Notes under the pieces: model-generated
What the model saw: the letters and a program-made list of their open reading frames with translations, nothing else
Database searches by the model: none
Told to the model about the DNA's origin: nothing
Assembly (NCBI GenBank): GCA_024280585.1
Contig: JAJRPW010000165.1
Coordinates: forward strand, 1 to 30,639
Direction: 5' to 3'
From: Alphaproteobacteria bacterium
GTDB taxonomy: Bacteria > Pseudomonadota > Alphaproteobacteria > Rickettsiales > UBA6187
DNA length: 30,639 bases
Shown: positions 23,488 to 30,639 of the stretch, one piece after another
How the letters are laid out: every line of letters begins with the position of its first letter
Numbering within the stretch: position 1 is the first letter of the stretch
Made by a program: the position numbers and the translations under genes

Positions 23488-24474
23488 ATGTCTTTTACAC
23501 CACATGAAAAGAGTGATTTCGAACTCTTTATAAAAGCTATGGATGCTGAAGTTGGCGGCAAGCTAAAACCGCGTGATGCTGCCAAATTTTTCTCTATTCT
23601 GATTGACTTCGAACTTGATGACAATGAATTTGAGCTACGAATAGCCCAATTTTTCTACAAAATACCCGAGAAACTAAAAGAGCTGGAAGGATCCATTCGT
23701 AATATTTCCATAGTCCGTGAAGCCATGCTTGAAACCGGTGGAAACGCCCTCGAAGCACAAAAAATAACATTAAGCTATTTTAAAAGTAAAGTAGAAGAAT
23801 ATCAAAAAATTGCAGACGAACACAATAAAATAAAAGAAACAGCCCTCGAAGCACAAGAACGAGTTCTAAAAGAATCAAAAAAAGAAGAGAAAAAACAACT
23901 CGAGGAGGAATTAGGACGACTACAGGAAGAACGCCAGGAAATATTCGAGGAAGAACAAACCCAACGCAAAAAACGTAAGCAAGAGAAAAAAACCCTCGAA
24001 GTTAATGTCCAAAAAGTTAGACAGGAAGAATATGAAGTTTCCGTCGAAGAACGAAAAGAGCGTCGCATACTTATTAAACAAAAAATGAAGGGTATTCAAG
24101 AAAAATTACAAGCCCAGCATGACATTGATATCGAAGAACGAAAAGAAAGAAAAAATTTAAAAGAAGCTGATCTGAAAAAGAAACATGAAAATATTTCATT
24201 TGAGCGACAAAAACAAGTTAATGAGCGCATGGCCGATAAGGAAAAAGATGAGGTTTTAATGAGGGTTCGTCAGGCAAAATTACAAAGCGAGCAGGAAAAA
24301 CAAGGCGATAAAAGACGACGCATGAAAGAAGAAAAAGAACGGGAAAGACTTGGCAGTATAATACAAAACCAGGACAAGCAAGCACAAGCCCGGCAAAAAG
24401 AAAGAGAGCACCAAAAACGTATAGAATTAGAAAGCTCAGCACCTGTGGATTTAAGAAAATTTGATGATGATTAG
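23488..24474 (+). CDS. Highly charged coiled-coil protein of unknown function
   Basis: I do not recognise a family. The 328-residue protein has a folded-looking N-terminus (about 1-90: 'FTPHEKSDFELFIKAMDAE', 'LKPRDAAKFFSILIDFELD', 'RIAQFFYKIPEKLKEL'), then about 210 residues of Lys/Glu/Arg/Gln-rich helix. Short motifs recur there, such as EERKER followed by a basic stretch (about 190-220). The end is PVDLRKFDDD. There is no cysteine, signal peptide or membrane helix. ATG 23488 has AAGG six bases upstream; the frame also opens at a GTG (23464) in a palindrome. It is convergent with the helicase gene, 15 bases apart. A cytoskeletal or scaffolding role is possible but unsupported. Confidence 0.75.
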   Translation: MSFTPHEKSDFELFIKAMDAEVGGKLKPRDAAKFFSILIDFELDDNEFELRIAQFFYKIPEKLKELEGSIRNISIVREAMLETGGNALEAQKITLSYFKSKVEEYQKIADEHNKIKETALEAQERVLKESKKEEKKQLEEELGRLQEERQEIFEEEQTQRKKRKQEKKTLEVNVQKVRQEEYEVSVEERKERRILIKQKMKGIQEKLQAQHDIDIEERKERKNLKEADLKKKHENISFERQKQVNERMADKEKDEVLMRVRQAKLQSEQEKQGDKRRRMKEEKERERLGSIIQNQDKQAQARQKEREHQKRIELESSAPVDLRKFDDD

Positions 24475-24489
24475 GTCGTGTAAAAGCGT

Positions 24490-26676
24490 TTAAGCTCCCT
24501 CAACATATCGGTCGATAACCTTTTTATTACCGGCTTTTTCAAAGGCAATATCCAACTGATCACAGCTTATCGCAGTTATTTTTCCATAACCAAATTTCTG
24601 ATGAAACACCCGATTTCCGACAGTAAAACCTTCCGGGCTTTTTGCAGTTGACCGCGCAGAACGAGAATTATTTTGCGATTTTTGAGCCCCGGAATATGAA
24701 GGTTTTTCGATATTTTTACCGAAATTAAATCCATTGTTGCTATCTATTTTTTCTACGTTTTCCACCGGCAAGTCATCAATAAAACGTGACGGTGTACTAC
24801 TCTGATATTGCCCATAAATACGTCTGTTCGCGGCAAATAATATGTACGCCCGCTCCTTCGCACGCGTAATCGCAACATACGCCAAACGCCTCTCCTCCTC
24901 CAAGCCGGAACTGCCTTTTTCATCCAAAGACTTCTGATGAGGGAACAACCCCTCCTCCCAACCTGGAAGAAATACCGTCTCAAATTCAAGGCCTTTCGCC
25001 GAATGTATAGTCATAATGCTGACCATATTTTCCTGATCCATCCCGTCAATATCAGCAACCAGACTCACATGCTCCAGAAAATCTGCTATAGTTTCAAAAT
25101 CATCCAACGCCCGGATTAACTCCTTGATATTCTCAACGCGACCTTGCGCCTCCAGACTTTTATCCTCCTTCCACATGGCAAAATAACCCGATTCTTTGAC
25201 AATTAACTCAACAGCCTCAGGCGTTGACATTTCATCTATCAACGAACGCCAATGGTCAAAGTTGCCGATCAAACCGGCAAGTGCAGCCCCAACTTTGGGC
25301 TTAAATAAATCCTCTTCAAGCATAAGCCTCACAGCTTCACACATTGAAACACCCTGCTCTTGGGCATATTGCCTGATATTTTGAATAGTTGAAGGCCCAA
25401 GCCCACGTTTTGGAGTATTTATAATACGTTCAAACGCCAAATCGTCGTTATTTTGCGTAACAACACGCATATAAGCAATAATATCACGAATTTCCAGACG
25501 CTCATAAAAACGCAAACCACCAATAACCCTATAAGGAATCGAACGATTTATGAACGCCTCCTCAAAAGAACGTGTCTGAAAACCAGCACGAACGAGAATG
25601 GCGATTTCGCTTAGCTTATGGCTTTTAACCTGCTGTAATGACTCAATTTCATTTGCAACAGTCCGTGCCTCTTCCTGGTCGTCCCACATCGCCATTAATT
25701 TTATCGGCTCACCACCACTACTTTCCGTCCAAAGAGTTTTACCCAAACGAGTAGTATTTTTAGAAATAAGGTTCGATGCAGCTGATAATATATGTGAAGT
25801 GGAGCGATAATTTTGCTCCAGACGTATAGTTTTTGCGCCCTTAAAATCCTTCTCAAACTTCAAAATATTGCCAACTTCAGCCCCGCGCCAGCCATAAATT
25901 GATTGATCGTCATCGCCCACACAGCATATGTTCTTATGTCTCTGCGCCAATAATCTCAGCCATAAATATTGCGAAATATTAGTGTCCTGATACTCATCCA
26001 CCAAAATATATTGAAAACGCCGCTGATATTCGGATAAAATATCGGGATTATTCTGAAAAATAGTTAAATTATGCAACAATAAGTCGCCAAAATCAGCAGC
26101 ATTAAGAGATTTCAACCTGTTTTGATAATCGACGTATAATAGGTTCGCCTGCCCACCAGCAAAATCGACATTATCCGCAGCGCTCATCTTATCAGATGTT
26201 ACCGCCCGATCCTTCCACTTGCTAATAATTCCAAGCATTATTTTAGGATCCCACCGTTTTTCATCAAGCCCTCTTTCGGCATAAATCTGCTTAATTAATC
26301 TTAATTGATCCGACGTGTCGATAATCGTAAAATTCGATTCTAAACCAACTAATCCGGCATGTCTGCGTAATATTTTTGAGCCGATTGAATGAAAAGTACC
26401 GAGCCAAATTCCTTGCGAACGATTTTGCGTGATATCAGCCACACGATTGCCCATCTCTTTTGCCGCTTTATTGGTAAAAGTCACTGCTAAAATTTGGCCG
26501 GGGAAAATTCCCTTCGCTAAAATATTGGCAATTCTTGACGTAAGCACTTTGGTTTTCCCAGTTCCTGCACCAGCCAAAACCAATAAAGCGCCTTCCGTCG
26601 CCTCAACAGCCTCTAATTGCTCCGGGTTTAAATTTTCTAAAAAACTATTTTGCATCACATTTATTTTTTCATACAT
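24490..26676 (-). CDS. uvrD: UvrD/PcrA-type superfamily 1 DNA helicase
   Basis: This is an ATP-dependent 3'-5' helicase for nucleotide excision repair, mismatch repair and removal of stalled complexes. The 728 residues have the SF1A motifs in order: Q-motif 'LNPEQLEAV', Walker A AGAGTGKT (35-42), motif Ia 'LAVTFTNKAAKEM', 'GTFHSIGSKILRRH', motif II VDEYQDTN, motif III 'CVGDDDQSIYGWRGA', motif IV 'LEQNYRST', motif V 'VSIMTIHSAKGLEFETVFL' and motif VI 'LAYVAITRAKE'. A low-complexity linker leads to a C-terminal Tudor-like tail ('VGNRVFHQKFGYGKITAI') typical of PcrA/UvrD. ATG 26676 has AGG seven bases upstream; M8 is possible. It is divergent from the AsmA gene. Confidence 0.95.
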   Translation of the reverse strand: MYEKINVMQNSFLENLNPEQLEAVEATEGALLVLAGAGTGKTKVLTSRIANILAKGIFPGQILAVTFTNKAAKEMGNRVADITQNRSQGIWLGTFHSIGSKILRRHAGLVGLESNFTIIDTSDQLRLIKQIYAERGLDEKRWDPKIMLGIISKWKDRAVTSDKMSAADNVDFAGGQANLLYVDYQNRLKSLNAADFGDLLLHNLTIFQNNPDILSEYQRRFQYILVDEYQDTNISQYLWLRLLAQRHKNICCVGDDDQSIYGWRGAEVGNILKFEKDFKGAKTIRLEQNYRSTSHILSAASNLISKNTTRLGKTLWTESSGGEPIKLMAMWDDQEEARTVANEIESLQQVKSHKLSEIAILVRAGFQTRSFEEAFINRSIPYRVIGGLRFYERLEIRDIIAYMRVVTQNNDDLAFERIINTPKRGLGPSTIQNIRQYAQEQGVSMCEAVRLMLEEDLFKPKVGAALAGLIGNFDHWRSLIDEMSTPEAVELIVKESGYFAMWKEDKSLEAQGRVENIKELIRALDDFETIADFLEHVSLVADIDGMDQENMVSIMTIHSAKGLEFETVFLPGWEEGLFPHQKSLDEKGSSGLEEERRLAYVAITRAKERAYILFAANRRIYGQYQSSTPSRFIDDLPVENVEKIDSNNGFNFGKNIEKPSYSGAQKSQNNSRSARSTAKSPEGFTVGNRVFHQKFGYGKITAISCDQLDIAFEKAGNKKVIDRYVEGA

Positions 26677-26764
26677 ATTGTTGCCTGTGTGTATTGTAAT
26701 AAACTCTCCAATGTTTTATAAATTAAAAGGCAAATAGTGTCTATAGCGTAAATCGGGGTAATCA

Positions 26765-29455
26765 GTGCAAAGACTTCTTTTTTTATTAATAATAGTTATA
26801 CTGATTGCCGTTGGAGTGCTAACCGCCGCGCCTTTATTTGTTGATCTGGAGGGGTATAAAAAACAATTAATAACAACTATAAAGTCTGCAACCGGCCTTA
26901 AAGTTGAAATTAATGGAACTATAGATGTTACATTTCTGCCTGTGCCTAAAATAACCGTTACACATCTTCTCGTTGAGAATCCACCAGGAGCAAAAAGCGC
27001 GTCGCTACTAAACGTTGAAACTTTGGAGGTATCACCATCAATTAAATCTTTAGTAGGTGGTAAAATTAGTTTTAATAACATAAAGTTAATTCATCCGGTT
27101 CTGGAAATTGAGCAGCTTGGAAGTGGCCAGAGTAACTTAGAAGCTCTTAAAGAATCTTATGGTTTGGAAGCCAATTCCATGCTGGCTGGCGCTAATATTC
27201 CTAAAGGATTTACTGTGTATAATGGCAGTTTTGCCTATACGAGCGGCGATAGCAGAATCGTTATTGATTATATAAATGCCGACATATCAGTAGATTCATT
27301 ACAAGGCCCATTTTATTTTAACGGTGATTTTTCAAAAAATGAACATGTCATAAATTTCAAAGGTAGCATCGGTGAATTCGCCGAAGGTGCGAAGTCCAGC
27401 ATAAATATAACATCCAATAGCATAAATTTAGAACTGGATGGCACTTTTTCCGATAAAGCCATCAATGGCATTTTTAACACTAATATCAATAATTTAACAA
27501 AGTTTTCTACGAGCTTTTTTGAATCTGGCAGTATGTTATCAAAAATAAAATCTAATGAGAGACTAGAGCTGAAAGGCGCCTTTTCTATATCCAGGAACAC
27601 TGCTGATTTCAAAGATATTTCTATTATTTCCGAGAGTATTAACGGCAATATAAACCTCAGTGGGGCTTCTGATAGCAGTAATAAAATTAGCTGGAAATCC
27701 AATGTAAATATTAGCAATATTGACCTGGATAAATTAAGTACAAAAGAAGAGCAGTCAGAGCAGGAAAGTGCCGAGATAGATTATTACGCTTCAACAATGG
27801 ACAGCACAAACCTAAGCGACTTTAAATTCAGCTTACCCAGGAGCTTGTCGCTGTTACTTAAACTAACTATTGAAGAAATTTTATATAATAAAAATAAAAT
27901 ATCCAACGTTATTATCGACACTGATATTTCTAATGGCGAAGCCGAAATTAAGTCTATTTCCGTTGATTTTCCGGGCGAAAGTAAAGTAACTTTTTCTGGA
28001 GAAATCGAAAATAATGGGATAAGGCCGATTTTAACGGGAAAAATTAACGGGGCAGGGCGCAACCTAAAAAAAGCACTTATGTGGCTGATTCCTAGTATTT
28101 CTTTTATTCCTGATAGTGAATTTCAGGAGTTTTTATTTACCTCGGATTTAAGTATTTCACCACAAAAAATATCCTTAAATAACATTTACTCATCTTTTGA
28201 TAAGACGTTGATTAACGGCCTTATTTCAATACGAACCTGGGGCGGGTTACCTACAATAAAAACCGATTTAAAAATTGATAGGGTGGATTTTGATAAATAC
28301 AATTTTACAACAAAGCTGGATGAATGGGTAAGAAACTTAATAAAAAACATTGGAAAACAGAGTCTTGAGGCATCATGGCTGCGTCTTTTAAATATAAAAT
28401 ATGATATATCCCTTGACGGGAAAGATCTTATTTTCAACGGTAAATATATAAAAAATGCGCTGCTTAATCTTGAAATATCACCGGGGATCTTTAATGTCCA
28501 AAGGTTTTTTCTAAATTCCGATACCGCCGTTGCAAGAGGAAATGCCGGAATTAATTTACTAACTGAAAAGCCAACTTTTACGGTAAATTTACAATCTAAG
28601 GGTTTTGATACATCACTGCTAAATATAAGCAATAAAAAACCTGCAAAAACAAGAGGTAACTGGAGCTGGTCACGCGAACCTTTTAATTTACTGGGGCTGG
28701 AAAAACTCACGGGGAAAATAAATATATCCCTTAGCAACCTAAAAACCAGCACGGCCTTGTTTGATAAAATAAATTTTGAAGCACAGCTGGGCAATGACTC
28801 TATACTAACTATAGATAAATTAAATGCTAAGGCTTTCGGCGGTGATATAGATGTTAAAGGCTCTGTCGGGGTTACAACAATTGCGCCGTTTTTGAGTGTT
28901 TCGGTGTCCGCATCGAAACTAAATTTAGATGCTTTTCTATCCATGTTTAACAAAAATAATACAACTAAAGGCCAGTTTGTTTTTGGAGGAACATTTAAAA
29001 CTTTCGGCAAAAGCCCTTATGAGTGGATGAATGAAATGCAAATGAATTCAAATTTTTCCGGTAGATACCTCACATTTAAAGGCTTTAATATCGACTCCAT
29101 AGTGAAAAAATCCCGCAAAATATACTCGGTTATTGATATGGAATCGATCGTGAAAAAAGAAATGTCTTCGGGCAAGACCATGTTTACCTCGGCAGAGGGT
29201 AAAATCACAGCGGAAAATGGGCTTTTGCAGGCAAAAGACTTTAAAATTTCGACCAGAACTACCAACGGATTATTTGCAGGGAATATGAATTTGCGCAATC
29301 TGGCAACAAATTCCATTATAAAACTGGGCTATATGGCAAGTAAAAAGAGGACTGTTACGCTCGGATTGCAGGCAAAAGGGCCTTTATATAATCTAAATCT
29401 TGACCTGGATACAACGCAACTTGAAAGCTATATAACCGACAAAGCATCCCGTTAA
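26765..29455 (+). CDS. AsmA-family protein
   Basis: AsmA-like proteins are anchored in the inner membrane and extend into the periplasm as long beta-groove bridges linked to phospholipid transport and outer-membrane assembly. The 896 residues start with one membrane helix (MQRLLFLLIIVILIAVGVL), then the family N-terminus 'LFVDLEGYKKQLITTIKSAT' and 'FLPVPKITVTHLLVENPPG'. A long beta-rich, Asn/Ser/Lys-rich body follows. The C-terminal part ('NAKAFGGDIDVKGSV', 'LTFKGFNIDSIVKKSRKI', 'TAENGLLQAKDFKISTRTT') matches the AsmA C-terminal domain. The start is GTG 26765, with GGGG seven bases upstream and no nearby ATG. mnmC follows after 15 bases. The exact paralogue (AsmA, TamB-like, YhdP) is not decided. 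Confidence 0.85.
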   Translation: MQRLLFLLIIVILIAVGVLTAAPLFVDLEGYKKQLITTIKSATGLKVEINGTIDVTFLPVPKITVTHLLVENPPGAKSASLLNVETLEVSPSIKSLVGGKISFNNIKLIHPVLEIEQLGSGQSNLEALKESYGLEANSMLAGANIPKGFTVYNGSFAYTSGDSRIVIDYINADISVDSLQGPFYFNGDFSKNEHVINFKGSIGEFAEGAKSSINITSNSINLELDGTFSDKAINGIFNTNINNLTKFSTSFFESGSMLSKIKSNERLELKGAFSISRNTADFKDISIISESINGNINLSGASDSSNKISWKSNVNISNIDLDKLSTKEEQSEQESAEIDYYASTMDSTNLSDFKFSLPRSLSLLLKLTIEEILYNKNKISNVIIDTDISNGEAEIKSISVDFPGESKVTFSGEIENNGIRPILTGKINGAGRNLKKALMWLIPSISFIPDSEFQEFLFTSDLSISPQKISLNNIYSSFDKTLINGLISIRTWGGLPTIKTDLKIDRVDFDKYNFTTKLDEWVRNLIKNIGKQSLEASWLRLLNIKYDISLDGKDLIFNGKYIKNALLNLEISPGIFNVQRFFLNSDTAVARGNAGINLLTEKPTFTVNLQSKGFDTSLLNISNKKPAKTRGNWSWSREPFNLLGLEKLTGKINISLSNLKTSTALFDKINFEAQLGNDSILTIDKLNAKAFGGDIDVKGSVGVTTIAPFLSVSVSASKLNLDAFLSMFNKNNTTKGQFVFGGTFKTFGKSPYEWMNEMQMNSNFSGRYLTFKGFNIDSIVKKSRKIYSVIDMESIVKKEMSSGKTMFTSAEGKITAENGLLQAKDFKISTRTTNGLFAGNMNLRNLATNSIIKLGYMASKKRTVTLGLQAKGPLYNLNLDLDTTQLESYITDKASR

Positions 29456-29470
29456 GTACCTGGAAAACAT

Positions 29471-30639
29471 ATGAAAAAACCCTGGTACAACCTACCTCAT
29501 AATCACTATAATTCAAAAAAAGCTGTTATCATAGGAGCGGGACTTGCCGGAACTGCGCTGGCTTATAGTCTGGGCAACAAAGGCTGGGATGTAACTATAA
29601 TAGAGCGGGCAAATGAGGTCGGGCAGGGTGCTTCAGGCAATCAAACCGGGCTTATAATGCCTTTAATCACTGGCAAAAACGATATTTTAGGGCAAATATA
29701 TCTCAAAGGATTTTTATTTACCCTAAAACAAATTGAGAAATTTTCTGGAATTGACTGGCAGCAATGTGGCATCATCGAACTCCGAAAGGATAAGGTTAAG
29801 AAGTCACTGGAAGATATTGTTATTCCTAAAGATTTAGTAAAAAAAATTAATAAGCAAGAAGCTTCGGAAATTTCCGGAGTAAAACTGAAAACAAGTGGGT
29901 TATTTTTTCCAACCGCAGGGATGATTAGCCCTAAAAAACTGTGTGACACCTATAAAAACGAGAGTGGTTGTAATGTTATTTATAATAAAAATATCTTGAA
30001 AGTAGTGCGGGATAACGATGTTTGGCAGATTTTTGATGAGAAGGAGAAAATATCGGAATCAGAAGTGGTTGTGATTGCAAATGCGGCCGACGCCACGAGT
30101 TTTAAGCAGTGTGGTTCACTTCCGATTGAATCAATCCGCGGGCAGCTAACTTTTTTACCGAAACGTCTGAATCTAAAAACAGTTTTGTGCTATGATGGCT
30201 ATATAACACCGCAAATTAACGGCTATCATTGCGTAGGAGCAACTTTTAGCAGGGATAATGATCCAAATATTAGAAATGAAGATCATCTTGAGAACGTAAA
30301 AAACCTGAATAAACAGATTGATATAGAGGCTTTTGAATGTGATACCTTAAAAGGCCGAGTTGCATTTCGGGCGGCGACACCAGACCGCCGAGCTATAGTT
30401 GGACAAGTGCCTGATTATAATGCATTTCAAACGGATTATGCAGATTTACATCACGGCAGAAATAATTACCCAGATGGTAAGTATCTGAAGGGGCTGTATA
30501 TTTCAGCTGGGCATGGCTCAAGAGGGCTTACATCATGCCCAATTTCAGCAGAATTGTTAGCCTGTATGATCAATAATGAGCCGCTGCCATTATCTAAAAA
30601 GGAGGTGGACGCGCTTAGTCCAGCCAGATTTCTTATCAG
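29471..30639 (+). CDS. mnmC: MnmC2-type FAD-dependent tRNA-modifying oxidase, end cut by window edge
   Basis: MnmC converts cmnm5 to nm5 and then methylates it to mnm5 on (thio)uridine 34 of several tRNAs. Only the FAD-dependent oxidase domain is present. The 389 visible codons begin MKKPWYNLPHNH, then the FAD Rossmann loop VIIGAGLAGTALAYSL and the family's 'GASGNQTGLIMPLIT'. A central substrate domain ('PIESIRGQLTFLP', 'HCVGATFSRDND') follows, with FRAATPDRRAIVGQVPDY. Near the end are GHGSRGLTSCPISAELL and 'LSPARFLI'. The frame is open to base 30639 and only a few residues should be missing. ATG 29471 has GGAAA upstream. The start lies 15 bases after the AsmA gene, so no methyltransferase domain precedes it. 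The 'PWY' at the start resembles the inter-domain linker of two-domain MnmC. Confidence 0.88.
   Translation, partial: MKKPWYNLPHNHYNSKKAVIIGAGLAGTALAYSLGNKGWDVTIIERANEVGQGASGNQTGLIMPLITGKNDILGQIYLKGFLFTLKQIEKFSGIDWQQCGIIELRKDKVKKSLEDIVIPKDLVKKINKQEASEISGVKLKTSGLFFPTAGMISPKKLCDTYKNESGCNVIYNKNILKVVRDNDVWQIFDEKEKISESEVVVIANAADATSFKQCGSLPIESIRGQLTFLPKRLNLKTVLCYDGYITPQINGYHCVGATFSRDNDPNIRNEDHLENVKNLNKQIDIEAFECDTLKGRVAFRAATPDRRAIVGQVPDYNAFQTDYADLHHGRNNYPDGKYLKGLYISAGHGSRGLTSCPISAELLACMINNEPLPLSKKEVDALSPARFLI

Noticed and set aside
26689..26703. GTGTATTGTAATAAA also found at 23464-23478, as a shared regulatory site
   Set aside because: A single 15-base match in 30 kb of AT-rich DNA is not clearly above chance, and the flanks differ.
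28186..29010. A 274-codon leftward open frame opposite the AsmA gene
   Set aside because: It is antisense to a well-supported AsmA protein, and its composition reflects reverse reading of Lys/Asn-rich codons.

Overview
The window reads as a chromosomal segment of an AT-rich, motile alphaproteobacterium. The evidence is an alphaproteobacterial-type FliX, a divided glycyl-tRNA synthetase (glyQ plus glyS), a ligA-ftsK-lolA-yajQ run, an Rrf2-cysK-moeB run and consistently AT-rich codon use. I cannot name the lineage. There is no rRNA, no CRISPR array, no complete insertion sequence and no tRNA that I could recognise. Coding density is high and no gene-free stretch reaches 300 bases.

Left part (1-6868). 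A leftward operon runs coaB, dut, an Rrf2-family regulator, cysK and a MoeB/ThiF-like adenylyltransferase that is cut by the window edge. Its genes touch or overlap, apart from a 97-base gap before cysK that may hold a promoter. Divergent from it is a rightward operon glyQ-panD-glyS. It combines glycyl-tRNA synthesis with beta-alanine supply for CoA, and faces coaB, a later CoA-pathway gene.

Surface-structure region (6880-12367, leftward). Two paralogous proteins begin with type IV prepilin signals and end in LamG/concanavalin-like jelly-roll modules, one in the first gene and three in the second. They look like pilus- or pseudopilus-borne adhesins and are the most unusual content here. A 130-bp element with 36-bp inverted ends lies inside the reading frame of the larger gene.

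Flagellar region (12615-17740). fliX and a small unknown gene point right; fliD and fliS point left. The convergent fliS/unknown junction holds a miniature palindromic element with IS6-like ends. FliD is about twice the usual size because of three tandem repeats.

Right part (17938-30639). ligA, ftsK, lolA and yajQ run rightward and cover DNA ligation, chromosome segregation and division, lipoprotein sorting and a small conserved protein. An uncharacterised, highly charged coiled-coil protein follows. It is convergent with a leftward UvrD/PcrA helicase. The window ends with a rightward AsmA-family protein and an oxidase-only MnmC (tRNA wobble uridine modification), cut by the right edge.
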